Of a stretch of DNA of 64,000 nt, positions 1 through 9,840 are shown in pieces; position 1 is the stretch's first letter; the number at the start of each line of letters is the position of its first letter. The DNA lies in NCBI RefSeq assembly GCF_021155765.1, contig NC_060116.1:310001-374000 (forward strand), in the 5' to 3' direction. The notes below the pieces were generated by a model. The model saw nothing but the letters and a program-made list of their open reading frames with translations, had not been told where the DNA came from and searched no databases. The stretch comes from Diprion similis (Eukaryota; Arthropoda; Insecta; Hymenoptera; Diprionidae). Both the position numbers and the translations under genes were made by a program.

Positions 1-971
1 CTTTCGTCTTCGATTTTCACGTTGACCACCGCCTTCTTGCGCTAAATGTCCTCCGGTAGCGTGACGAATGTTGAAGTCCCCGCGGCGAGAGGCTGGTACC
101 GGTTGACGTTTACAGCAATATTTAAAATCTCGATCATACTCCAGCCGGAATCGCGTTGTCCGAAATCTTCGACCTTTACGAGCAGTTTGTTCTTTGTCTC
201 CGCGAACCAACCGTCTATATCACTGGAGGGGAGGATCGTCACGTTGGTTGTATTGAAGCTTTTGACTTCCGCGGTGACCCCCTCGTGCTTTACGTTTTTA
301 AATTTACACGTCAGTATGACGTTGACCTTCACATTTCCCTCATCACGCTGCACCAGCTTCAATTTTTCGACGGTAATCCGCTGCGCGTCATTCAAAAAGG
401 CATCCAAATCCTTATGGCCAAGATTGGTCACAATGCCAGTGCGAATCCGGTTAGCAAAAGCGCTATCAACATCATCCCACTGTACACTCACAGAACTGCC
501 AATATTGCCGCCTATCACCAAACCGTGCTGCCGCTGTTCCTGCTGGATCTTTGCCACCCAGGATTGTATGAGGGAGATCTTATGTTGAATTTGCTGTTTC
601 GCCCCCACACTCAATCTCGGCTGTTGTAGAATATCTTGCAAATCTTTTATATTTGCCACTCCAATACCGATCCAATGATTAAAGACATAGTGACTTCCTT
701 CTCCGGGAGTTTGCTCACGCAACAAATTGTACGCCTCCCCCATCTGCTCGACGAGTCCCATGTATGCTTCGGCGGTCATGACTTTGACGTTGGTGACGAT
801 GATATTCTGAAATTTTAACTTCCACGGGTTGTGTAAGACTGACGAGCCTGCAATGGATGTGCTGTCCTCGTGCCGAAGGATCGGGGGGGGGGGGGGGGGG
901 GGGTCTCCGCGTTCTGCAGCAGCTGCAGTCTCCAAGATAAAAATTGTAGTCAACCATGTCTGAGCCTGCAC
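1..971 (-). pseudogene. Virus-like element protein, broken and running off the window
   Basis: An open frame of 309 codons runs on the minus strand from 971 to 42 and ends at a TAG. The same frame continues past the stop (RKKAVVNVKIEDE) to the window edge, so the stop is internal and the gene is incomplete here. The segment SGWSMIEILNIAVNVNRYQP followed by a short Leu-Pro-containing stretch is a signature I recognise from uncharacterised arthropod proteins encoded next to B-family DNA polymerases in virus-like elements; that is family knowledge, not a search. Its biochemical role is unknown to me. The N-terminus is uncertain because a 21-base G run (883-903) makes a run of prolines; the conserved part seems to start near NPWKLKFQNII. 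It is co-oriented with the two genes to its right. Confidence 0.6.
883..903. repeat. 21-base poly-G run
   Basis: Uninterrupted G tract inside the coding region of the preceding entry; on the minus strand it reads as a proline run. Its length decides the reading frame of the N-terminus, so the start of that gene is not reliable. Confidence 0.9.
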
Positions 972-1631
972 ACGCCCATCCCTACCCTATCAGTGAAAAA
1001 GATAAAACGTTGAAGATACCCTGTGGGAGAATCGGCTGACGAAAAGCGGCTTCGAGCGGCATAGAGATGAATTCTGATCCCTAGACTCTTGACCGGGTGA
1101 TTTATGTTTATGGGATCTGACGAAAAGGACTGAAGAAAAGTCGCATGTGCAACCTATCTAGCAGGGAAAAATCACTCGAGGAAAGGCAGGCAGTGCAGAT
1201 CCATGTTACAAAGTTCTACGATGTTTGACGGGAAAACCTTCCGAGAAGGGTCTTTCGGGTAAAGTGTCTTGAGAAATTTTTTCATGCTACACATCTCGTG
1301 ATAATGATGATGATTTTATGGATTATTCCGGGGAGTAAAATCATGTATTACAAAAATTACACAATTATTTATCATATATTTTCACACAAATGAAATTCAT
1401 AATATTTACATTTATTTTACAAAAACGGATGAAAGTTATGAAGATATATGTATAATTGTAATGGATTAAATAATAATCTTGTTGCATATAACATTTTAAT
1501 TCTATGTATGCGCTAGGATGTAATTACAATCAGTTCTATTTTTTCTAAATATGTAAATAATTTTATTGAATACGGCATTCTTATTATATGTATCAGCGGG
1601 GATGTAATTGTTGTAAATTCTATTGATATTT
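972..1631. other. Spacer between virus-like genes
   Basis: No open frame or recognisable repeat. GC-balanced up to about 1270, then strongly AT-rich to 1631. It would hold the upstream region of the leftmost gene and the 3' end of the 288-codon gene, but I see no clear promoter. Confidence 0.5.
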
Positions 1632-2498
1632 TCAAACATATTGCCTACATTTTTTAGGCAGACGATTGCATTCCAAACAGTCTTTAACCAGAGGGTTTGG
1701 GCCGTCCACTATATCGCCATCGGGTCCGGGTATATAATGCAGGGTACATCTGCGGCAACTGTAGATGCTGGCGTCCATTTTCATATTCTCAGGCAGCTTA
1801 TCCCACACATCATTGATGGAATTTGATGCGAACATGTAGACGAATTCTTTCGGCAAAAAAGCGATATCCTCAGACCTCATTGCTCTTAAACCAGTCAATT
1901 CCTTGTACAAGCGGAGTGATTTCTCGAGAGAGCCGGTACACTCCTTCAAATACCAACTTCTCAGCCGCTGCACGTTCTCAAAGGCACAGTTGTATTCCGG
2001 GATGTATTCAGGGTTGTCATCATACCAAATCGATCCTTCTTCCGCATATTTACAAATATCGTCCGATGGGAAGTATCCGTGGTTTAGGTCGTGCATAGGT
2101 GCCACTTCCATATATTTCAATTTTACCAGTGTAGGGGGTTCGATGTGCAAATCTTCCATATTAATAACTGGCGTGGTGCCACCGAGGATCTCCGTCAACC
2201 ATGCTTTATTCTCTGCTCCTTTGACGTATACGTAACACGCATTTCTCACAATTTTTCTCAGAATCTTCGGTACTTCATCGTGAGATTTGTTGCCGGCATT
2301 CCATGGTATCCCGTGATGATTGCGCGTTAACCAGGCGTTAGTAGCTCTATATTCGATTGGTAGGCTGGTTAAATCACATGGTGGTTGAATGAGGATGTGC
2401 TCCAAACCCGAACCGTTTATGTATATGGCTGCGACTTCTTTGGGTACAAGCTGGTTGCCTTGACCGATGAAACATTGCACGTCCAGGATCATCTCCAT
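1632..2498 (-). CDS. Virus-like element protein, 288 aa, possible nuclease-fold
   Basis: An uninterrupted 288-residue frame starting MEMILDVQCFIGQGNQLVPK. The opening block, the middle block NAWLTRNHHGIPWNAG and the segment ACYVYVKGAENKAWLTEIL match in layout a recurrent arthropod family found beside virus-like B-family DNA polymerases. In that family the D-x-Q start and later conserved positions suggest an RNase H/DnaQ-like fold, but the catalytic set cannot be verified here, so a nuclease function is inference. The C-terminus has paired cysteines (YSCRRCTLHY and KDCLECNRLPKKC), probably a zinc-binding tail. It lies 135 bp downstream of the 111-aa gene on the same strand and has no internal stop, unlike its left neighbour. 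Confidence 0.65.
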   Translation of the reverse strand: MEMILDVQCFIGQGNQLVPKEVAAIYINGSGLEHILIQPPCDLTSLPIEYRATNAWLTRNHHGIPWNAGNKSHDEVPKILRKIVRNACYVYVKGAENKAWLTEILGGTTPVINMEDLHIEPPTLVKLKYMEVAPMHDLNHGYFPSDDICKYAEEGSIWYDDNPEYIPEYNCAFENVQRLRSWYLKECTGSLEKSLRLYKELTGLRAMRSEDIAFLPKEFVYMFASNSINDVWDKLPENMKMDASIYSCRRCTLHYIPGPDGDIVDGPNPLVKDCLECNRLPKKCRQYV

Positions 2499-2633
2499 GT
2501 TGCAGAGGGATGCCGAGTTCGATTTTTCTCAAATATCCGTAGAAGACTGACTATTCGTTCCCCCGCATACCAGTTGTTATCCCCTCGAATCTGATGGAAG
2601 TGGAGGGGATACGATGTAAATTATCTGTGGCAC

Positions 2634-2969
2634 CTAACTGCACGAAAATTCAAACTTGTTGAACTCTCCCCCGAAGTATTTCAACTGTAGACGATTTGCC
2701 CCAGCCATATCACACATTTTGGTCAGCTGATTCGAATCTTCTTGCAGAACTTTCGCGATTCTTGGTTGTAGGAAGACGTTGTATTCCCCCTCAATCTCGG
2801 CCAGAACACGTACCCCGAATTTCGTTTTGACCAGTCGTAGTCCGGTGACGTTATACACCTCTCCAATTTCGAATTCCGACATCTTCTTGGTCGGCAGATT
2901 CTCCAGGCGGCTGGCGTGGTTGATTTTTCCCAAATCCATTGCGTTTTCGATGAGAGTTTCTTTTTTCAC
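2634..2969 (-). CDS. Small virus-like element protein, 111 aa, OB-fold-like
   Basis: Intact 111-residue frame with the pattern SEFEIGEVYNVTGLRLVKTK, then FGVRVLAEIEGEYNVFLQPR. This alternation of short beta strands with a conserved Thr-Lys-Phe-Gly turn resembles small proteins encoded beside the other virus-like genes of this element type. An OB-like, single-strand DNA-binding role is plausible for a replication cassette but is inference. The start at 2969 is supported by a TATA-like motif about 60 bp upstream and by its position as the first gene of the minus-strand cluster. Confidence 0.55.
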   Translation of the reverse strand: MKKETLIENAMDLGKINHASRLENLPTKKMSEFEIGEVYNVTGLRLVKTKFGVRVLAEIEGEYNVFLQPRIAKVLQEDSNQLTKMCDMAGANRLQLKYFGGEFNKFEFSCS

Positions 2970-3030
2970 AAGTACGAATAGTTCACGACGAGAAGACGAT
3001 GAGAACAGAGTGACTATCGAAATGAATCCG

Positions 3031-3041
3031 TATTTTATATA
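3031..3041 (-). promoter_or_regulatory. TATA box for minus-strand virus-like genes
   Basis: Reads TATATAAAATA on the minus strand, about 62-72 bp upstream of the start codon at 2969. Position and sequence fit a core promoter of an insect or virus-like gene. Seen in sequence; function inferred. Confidence 0.5.
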
Positions 3042-3532
3042 CCATCCATCCCCACCACGATTCTTCCATCAAACAAGACTCGACCTGCATATCGTGGGGA
3101 AATTTTTGATGCACCGCCCCCGCTCTCCATCCTCCCGTAACCGACATCTGGCATTGTTTAATAATTTTTGAAGAATCTTTTATGTGTGACAGATTTATTT
3201 CAACAGCTGCATCCGGCATTTATGATAAAATTCAGTATGTACAGATTTATTTACATTACCACCCACTGCATTCATTATCGGCATGAGCTGGAAGGCTGCA
3301 TTTCCAGGAATTTTTCTCAAGTGGTCTAGCGTTATCTAACTTCGAGCTTCCCGCCGTCGAACAAGACCCGACAGGATTTTACCCCCCCCCCCCCCCGGGG
3401 ATTCGCCGCGCGCCCAACCCCCCCCCCCCCCCCGCTGCGCGCCGCTGCAGCCGGCCCGGCCGGCCCGGAGGAATGGGGGGAACCCCCCCTCGAAACGCCG
3501 CCATTGTGCGCCAGAACTCTCATATCTTTACT
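3042..3532. other. Flanking sequence with two poly-C runs
   Basis: No supported gene. It holds poly-C runs at 3382-3396 and 3418-3433 embedded in very GC-rich sequence with CCGGCCCGGCC-type words, sharply unlike the AT-rich surroundings. The minus-strand open frame across it is low-complexity Gly/Arg/Pro and is not credible. Confidence 0.5.
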
Positions 3533-4993
3533 TACAGCAAAGTATATTGTGAATTTATGAAAATAAATTTGACTAAGAAACACGGTAGAACAATCAGCAA
3601 ACTACTAACAGTTTTACAACAGAACGTACCGCAACTTTTTCTCTAATTGAACGACGTTCTTGCCATCTATTCCTATATGTATTATGGTAGCTACTGACTT
3701 ATCATAATTTTGTCTTCACGATCGGTTAATTTTTGTTTTTTTGACGACTCTAGTACATACTGGCTTTTAAAGCTTTCATTCAACTATGACTCCAAATTTT
3801 TTATACTGAAGCCGGTATTTTACGTAGTTTTTAATCTAAAGTACCAACTAATGTTATTTCCGAAAAGGCAGATTCATTATATAACATCATTGCCCTAAGA
3901 ATATAAGTAGTAGGTAATTATTCTTGTTATTTTGTACACTAATTTCATCATGTCGTATTCTTTGTGTTTTTTCTCCAAACAGAAAAAATGATCAAGAATT
4001 TTCAGAAAACACATGAACCGTTGGGGCATACGACCTGATACCATTATACACGCGATATTGGCAAGATCATCCCACCCTCATCTCGGATGCATTAAAAATT
4101 GTGATCATTTTATTGTAAAATTCACAAAACTCAGACATATCAATAGATTGTGGATGGATAGAAATTCAAAGCACGTTCACTCATGACTTATTTATTAAGT
4201 TCCAAAATCATGTATAAAAAAACTTTTTCCGTATGTCCCACTCGTCATCTGGAAAAAAACCATTATAAATGCAGCTCCACAATGATTATTGAATTTTTAT
4301 AGCACTTCTTAAAATAATTTCAATTATAATTAAGTTATCATGAAAACTACCAAATGGCCATTTATTTTGTTTTGCTTTAACCAATATATCTAACAAAACT
4401 TATTAGGAAAAAAAATACACCGATTTGAAGACCGACGCATTTGTAATCATAAAATCCAAACTGTGCCTTTGAGTTATGGTATCGCATTTGAATATGATAA
4501 CACAAAACCTCAGTTTTTACTTTTTTACTGACAGATAACCGTCTAGAAAATTAGCAAGCTTGCGGCCTTTGTCCCGCTGCTGGAAATATTCGGCGCGTCT
4601 CCGTCTTTGCACGCTGGCACCGGCTCGTGTCCCTCTGTGGGATTTTTTCTTCCCTACACAAAACGAACAGAATCTTTTTAGAACCATTCATTGGACTGGT
4701 TTCCGAGCCAAATTGTGAATATCCATCATATCTTTCGAGTAGGGGGCCAACTTGAGCAACGCAACACCCGCACCATTTTTGATTAGAATCTATTAACGCC
4801 TACCTTGACGAATGATCTTGAAAAATTGGCGGAAACTACTTCATTATTCACTCAAGTGTGAACTGTGCCAACTACTCACCGCCTCCAATTGTATCGTTTC
4901 GGCCGCTCATTTTCGCCCGAATTACAAATTTTTACCTGAAACATGCATATTTACTTGATACTACATAGCATTCCTTTTTTAACAACAACAATT
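3533..4993 (+). repeat. Left inverted arm of the foldback element
   Basis: Pairs base by base with 7292-8752 in reverse complement. Inner end at AACAACAACAATT, outer end at TACAGCAAAG. No coding domain recognised. Confidence 0.9.
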
Positions 4994-5007
4994 AAATCGA
5001 AGAACTG

Positions 5008-6020
5008 AATAACAAATTCCAGGACCAGCGCCCCGTGGTTCCCGCGCTCCAGGACCTTCACCTGGTGAATTCCGACTTCCAGGACCAGCGCTCCGTAGTT
5101 CTCCCGCTCCAGGTCATCCACCTGGTGAATTTCGATTTCCAGGACCAGCGCTCCGTAGTTCCTGCGCTCCAGGTCCTTAACCTGGTGAATTACGACTTCC
5201 AGAACCAGCGCTCCGTAGTTCCCGCGCTTCGGGTCATTCACCTGGTAGATTTCGAATTCCAGGACCAGCGCTCCGTAGTTCCTGCGCTCCAGGTCCTTAA
5301 CCTGGTGAATTACGAATTTCAGGACCAGCGCTCCGTAGTTCCCGCGCTCCAGGTCATTCACCTGGTGAATTTCGACTTTCAGGCCCAGCGCTCCGTAGTT
5401 CCTGCGCTCTAGGTCCTTAACCTGGTGAATAACAAATTCCAGGACCAGCGCCCCGTGGTTCCCGCGCTCCAGGACCTTCAACTGGTGAATTCCGACTTCC
5501 AGGACCAACGCTCCGTAGTTCCTGCGCTCCAGGTCCTTAACCTGGTGAATCACGTCTTCCAGGACCAGCGCTCCGTAGTTTCCGCGCTACGGGTCATTCA
5601 CCTGGTGAATTTCGACTTTCAGGCCCAGCGCTCCTTAGTTCCCGCGCTCCAGGACCTTCACCTAGTGAATTCCGACTTCCAAGACCAGCGCTCCGTAGTT
5701 CTCCCGCTCCAGGTCATCCACCTGGTGAATTACGACTTCCAGGACCATCGCTCCGTAGTTCCCGCGCTTCGGGTCATTCACCTGGTGAATTTCGACTTTC
5801 AGGACCAGCGCTCCGTAGTTCCCGCGCTTCAGGTCATCCACCTCGTGAATTTCGATTTCCAGACCAGCGCTCCGTGGTTCCCGCGCACCAGGACCTTCAC
5901 CTGGTGAATTCCGAATTCCAGGATCAGCGCTCCGTAGTTTCTGCGCTCCAGGTCATTCACCCGGTAAACTTCGACTCTCAGGATCAGCGCTCCGCAGTTC
6001 CCACGCTCCAGGTCATTCAC
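5008..6020. repeat. 60-bp tandem satellite, about 17 copies
   Basis: The unit contains CAGGACCAGCGCTCCGTAGT then CGCGCTCCAGGTCATTCACC and TGGTGAATT. Copies start near 5020, 5080, 5140 and so on every 60 bp; one late copy near 5860 is a base short. TTCACCTGGTGAA in the unit is nearly self-complementary. Units at about 5008 and 5428 share the same private variants (AACAAATTCC, CCCCGTGG), pointing to a higher-order period of seven units (420 bp). Because 60 is a multiple of 3, long frames stay open on both strands; they are by-products. Confidence 0.95.
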
Positions 6021-6537
6021 CAAAATTTACGAAATCAAGAGTAAGAGTTGCCATAAGCTTGGGCACGTCAATGAAATCGGATCGTTTCAATCTTTGAACA
6101 AAAAGTCGAACATACGTACACGCTGATGTTAACTTCTTGATGGATGACAATTTTCTTTCTTGCATTTTATAGTCTTGTGTCACTTGGCCACCGAGTCACG
6201 GTTACGAGTTCGGCGCACCGGATTTCAGTCTGCCGTTAGCGTCAGGCGGACGTAAGTCATCTTTGTATTGACGTTAATTTTAACATGATACTTCAATTTT
6301 TACATACTTGCAGAATCGTATAGCAATCAATTGTATGGATTTTACAGCTTCAAGTGTTTGTTATTTATAAATCTGATTCAATTATTTCTACTGCGAGAAA
6401 TTTCCATCACTGCCCTATCCACAGCTCATGGCAAATCCGACTGCTACATCTGTTCATCAATTGTTTAGAAATTTCTAAAACTTAAAAAAAAACAAGGGTT
6501 GATATAGGTGACATGTTATTATTATCATCATGAATGT

Positions 6538-6659
6538 TGCCAATCTTAAGTACTGCTTAATTGGCATGTTCTTCGCATTATTGTTAATATATACCAAAAG
6601 GTAATTATTACTACCGTTTGCTAATTCAACTGTGAATATTTTCGTACTTAAGATTGGCA
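6538..6659. repeat. Small inverted repeat inside the foldback core
   Basis: TGCCAATCTTAAGTAC at 6538-6553 is perfectly mirrored at 6644-6659, enclosing about 90 AT-rich bases. It could be a tiny nonautonomous element or a hairpin. No target duplication recognised. Confidence 0.7.
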
Positions 6660-7190
6660 CTGTTGTCGATATACAAAATATGAACGTCCTTATGAAATCC
6701 TCTTATCTCAGAGAGGAAGCGAGGGCGTTTTGACGGTCTATGTCGTTTCGTGTGTTTGTGTCTTACAGACGTGTAATGATTCATTGTGTGAGTGATGTAT
6801 AATCGATAATCCGTATGATACTATATTGCGGATCAGGAAGTTCTGGGTTGTTAAAACGATAATTAACGATTGTTGGATGCTCGCGTCTTTGAGAAAACGG
6901 AGCCTCGGCAATATTGGATACTGTAGCACATGTGGATGACGCATCCGTGTTGAACTGAAATCAATTATTCATTTGGCGAAAATCAATTAGTCGTGTAACG
7001 ATATTTTTGTAATCAGAATTAGCACTGTCGTCGATATTCAAAATATTAGGTTCCTCCGAAATCCCCTTTCCTCAGAAGGGAAGCGGCGGCGTTTTGACGC
7101 TCTATGTCGTTGGGTGTGTTTGTGTCTCACAGACGTGTAATAATTCATTGTGTGAGTGATATATAATCGATAATCCGTTTGTTACTATGC
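6655..7190 (+). repeat. Diverged direct repeat of about 170 bp
   Basis: 6655-6826 and about 7018-7190 share long segments, including GACGTGTAAT, ATTCATTGTGTGAGTGAT and TATAATCGATAATCCGT, with several substitutions and small indels. Spacing about 363 bp. Noncoding. Confidence 0.8.
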
Positions 7191-7291
7191 TACGGTTTTC
7201 GAAAATAGCTGGTTCCAGTCTTAGTCGCCATCGAGAAAGCTGGAGGACACGACGCACGGTGAGACAGTGGAAATATTCAGTTATTCAATTC

Positions 7292-8752
7292 AATTGTTGT
7301 TGTTAAAAAAGGAATGCTATGTAGTATCAAGTAAATATGCATGTTTCAGGTAAAAATTTGTAATTCGGGCGAAAATGAGCGGCCGAAACGATACAATTGG
7401 AGGCGGTGAGTAGTTGGCACAGTTCACACTTGAGTGAATAATGAAGTAGTTTCCGCCAATTTTTCAAGATCATTCGTCAAGGTAGGCGTTAATAGATTCT
7501 AATCAAAAATGGTGCGGGTGTTGCGTTGCTCAAGTTGGCCCCCTACTCGAAAGATATGATGGATATTCACAATTTGGCTCGGAAACCAGTCCAATGAATG
7601 GTTCTAAAAAGATTCTGTTCGTTTTGTGTAGGGAAGAAAAAATCCCACAGAGGGACACGAGCCGGTGCCAGCGTGCAAAGACGGAGACGCGCCGAATATT
7701 TCCAGCAGCGGGACAAAGGCCGCAAACTTGCTAATTTTCTAGACGGTTATCTGTCAGTTAAAAAGTAAAAACTGAGGTTTTGTGTTATCATATTCAAATG
7801 CGATACCATAACTCAAAGGCACAGTTTGGATTTTATGATTACAAATGCGTCGGTCTTCAAATCGGTGTATTTTTTTTCCTAATAAGTTTTGTTAGATATA
7901 TTGGTTAAAGCAAAACAAAATAAATGGCCATTTGGTAGTTTTCATGATAACTTAATTATAATTGAAATTATTTTAAGAAGTGCTATAAAAATTCAATAAT
8001 CATTGTGGAGCTGCATTTATAATGGTTTTTTTCCAGATGACGAGTGGGACATACGGAAAAAGTTTTTTTATACATGATTTTGGAACTTAATAAATAAGTC
8101 ATGAGTGAACGTGCTTTGAATTTCTATCCATCCACAATCTATTGATATGTCTGAGTTTTGTGAATTTTACAATAAAATGATCACAATTTTTAATGCATCC
8201 GAGATGAGGGTGGGATGATCTTGCCAATATCGCGTGTATAATGGTATCAGGTCGTATGCCCCAACGGTTCATGTGTTTTCTGAAAATTCTTGATCATTTT
8301 TTCTGTTTGGAGAAAAAACACAAAGAATACGACATGATGAAATTAGTGTACAAAATAACAAGAATAATTACCTACTACTTATATTCTTAGGGCAATGATG
8401 TTATATAATGAATCTGCCTTTTCGGAAATAACATTAGTTGGTACTTTAGATTAAAAACTACGTAAAATACCGGCTTCAGTATAAAAAATTTGGAGTCATA
8501 GTTGAATGAAAGCTTTAAAAGCCAGTATGTACTAGAGTCGTCAAAAAAACAAAAATTAACCGATCGTGAAGACAAAATTATGATAAGTCAGTAGCTACCA
8601 TAATACATATAGGAATAGATGGCAAGAACGTCGTTCAATTAGAGAAAAAGTTGCGGTACGTTCTGTTGTAAAACTGTTAGTAGTTTGCTGATTGTTCTAC
8701 CGTGTTTCTTGGTCAAATTTATTTTCATAAAATCACAATATACTTTGCTGTA
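7292..8752 (-). repeat. Right inverted arm of the foldback element
   Basis: Reverse complement of 3533-4993, same length, almost identical. Outer end CTTTGCTGTA. Confidence 0.9.
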
Positions 8753-9297
8753 CTATACCTTAGTGGCATTTCATAGAAAAAAATTTCACGGGCAAACAAT
8801 GTTTAGTGAAACCAATTATTTTTTATTTTGAACGTCGAAGAGAGCTTGGAAGTCAGTCGGATTTTGATGTGGTGACCGAAAAATTATCAAAATTATTGAT
8901 ACTTGCATTAAATGACCTATTTTTTATCGATCGTGCGTCGAGGTAGGTGTAAACAGATTGTGATCTTTTCAATCGTTGGATACGAATTCGATCGCACGTT
9001 TACGTTGATCTTAATTTCTACATATTCCGTTAATTTTCACATATTCATATGATCGTATGGTATAATGGTATAGTAGTTTTCACCAATTTTTTTATGACCG
9101 TTCTTCACGTTTGGCGTCAATATATTCTGTTCTTTTGTATTGATTTACATATATCACCCATTCAGCAATCCCTTGAACATCCATAAAACACTGACAACGA
9201 GTTAGCGAGCGCAGCGAGCGCACGAGCACAAAAACCAGCCACACCAGGCCTCCGACCCCGAGCGAGCTTTAGCGAGCGAGGGTTTTAAAGCTAGTTT
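8753..9297. other. Noncoding stretch with a GAGCGAGC-rich patch
   Basis: No gene. Mostly AT-rich; 9195-9285 is different, with repeated GCGAGCGCAGCGAGCGCACGAG and GCGAGCTTTAGCGAGCGAGG words. This patch ends exactly where the truncated LTR of element A begins. Confidence 0.5.
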
Positions 9298-9456
9298 TAA
9301 TAAAAGTTCATTCCTTATCAAAGATAACCCTTTTCCAAGTATTATTCTTCCCCTTCCATTCCCTGAACGAGGACAAAGACGAGATCAGATCAAAAAGGGC
9401 ACCCGGATCAACATCTTGGGTGGGTACAAGGACTACCGTCCCTCTGTACCGTAACA
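9298..9456 (+). repeat. 5' LTR of element A, 5'-truncated
   Basis: Matches 19067-19225, the last third of the 3' LTR, including AATAAAAGTTCATTCC, GGTGGGTACAAGGACTACCG and the terminal CCGTAACA. The first two thirds, from TGTTACG, are missing and replaced by the GAGCG-rich sequence. Confidence 0.85.
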
Positions 9457-9459
9457 TTC

Positions 9460-9477
9460 TGGTGGCGGCGGTTTTAC
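9460..9477 (+). promoter_or_regulatory. Primer-binding site of element A
   Basis: TGGTGGCGGCGGTTTTAC lies three bases after the LTR end, the standard place for the tRNA primer site; element B has the matching TGGTGGCAGCGG. The tRNA identity is not determined. Confidence 0.65.
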
Positions 9478-9840
9478 TCGTCCTACTGCCTTCGCGAAGT
9501 GATTGGTGGAAAATTTGTCAAATACAAGTGCATAATCTGCCGACATCAGTGAAATCTGTCGTGCTACTCTCGACGAAAAATCAACGAACTATTACCATAC
9601 ACACACGAACGTTGTCAGAAATTCTCCATAATAATTATTTCGAAGACTATATTCAGTCCTTTCAAAGTTTGAGTCAAGTGCAAGTGACCAAGTTCCACAT
9701 CACCGATATCGTCAAGATACCATAAATTTCGGCAACTCACAATCACCTCGATAAGCCGTAATTTCGAGCCATAGTGCCGCTACTGCACCTCTAAGCAAAT
9801 TCATGTGTGATTGAACACCACACATCCAGTCCTAGTGCAT

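Larger units (their letters stand above)
3533..8752. mobile_element. Foldback element with 1461-bp inverted arms, satellite core
   Basis: The left arm (3533-4993) and right arm (7292-8752) are reverse complements, both 1461 bp. By eye I found only about four mismatches, for example around 3554, 3582, 4527 and 4563. The outer ends read TA-CAGCAAAGTATA at left and its mirror at right, so the element proper may be 3535-8750 with a TA target duplication; TA is self-complementary, so this is not proven. The interior (4994-7291) holds a 60-bp satellite and a diverged direct repeat, and no transposase was seen. The near identity of the arms implies recent formation or gene conversion. A 62-codon frame occurs in mirror image in both arms (3710-3898 and 8387-8575) and is not considered a gene. 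Confidence 0.9.

Noticed and set aside
3332-3583. Minus-strand frame over the poly-C region
   Set aside because: Gly/Arg/Pro low complexity created by homopolymers, crossing the edge of the foldback arm.
3710-3898. 62-codon frame present in both foldback arms (also 8387-8575)
   Set aside because: Duplicated only because it lies in the inverted arms; no domain, low complexity.
5008-6020. CRISPR array
   Set aside because: Contiguous tandem units without unique spacers, in a eukaryotic context.
4951-6023. Long open frames on both strands of the 60-bp satellite
   Set aside because: They follow from a repeat unit divisible by 3; no start context, domain or asymmetry favours a gene.
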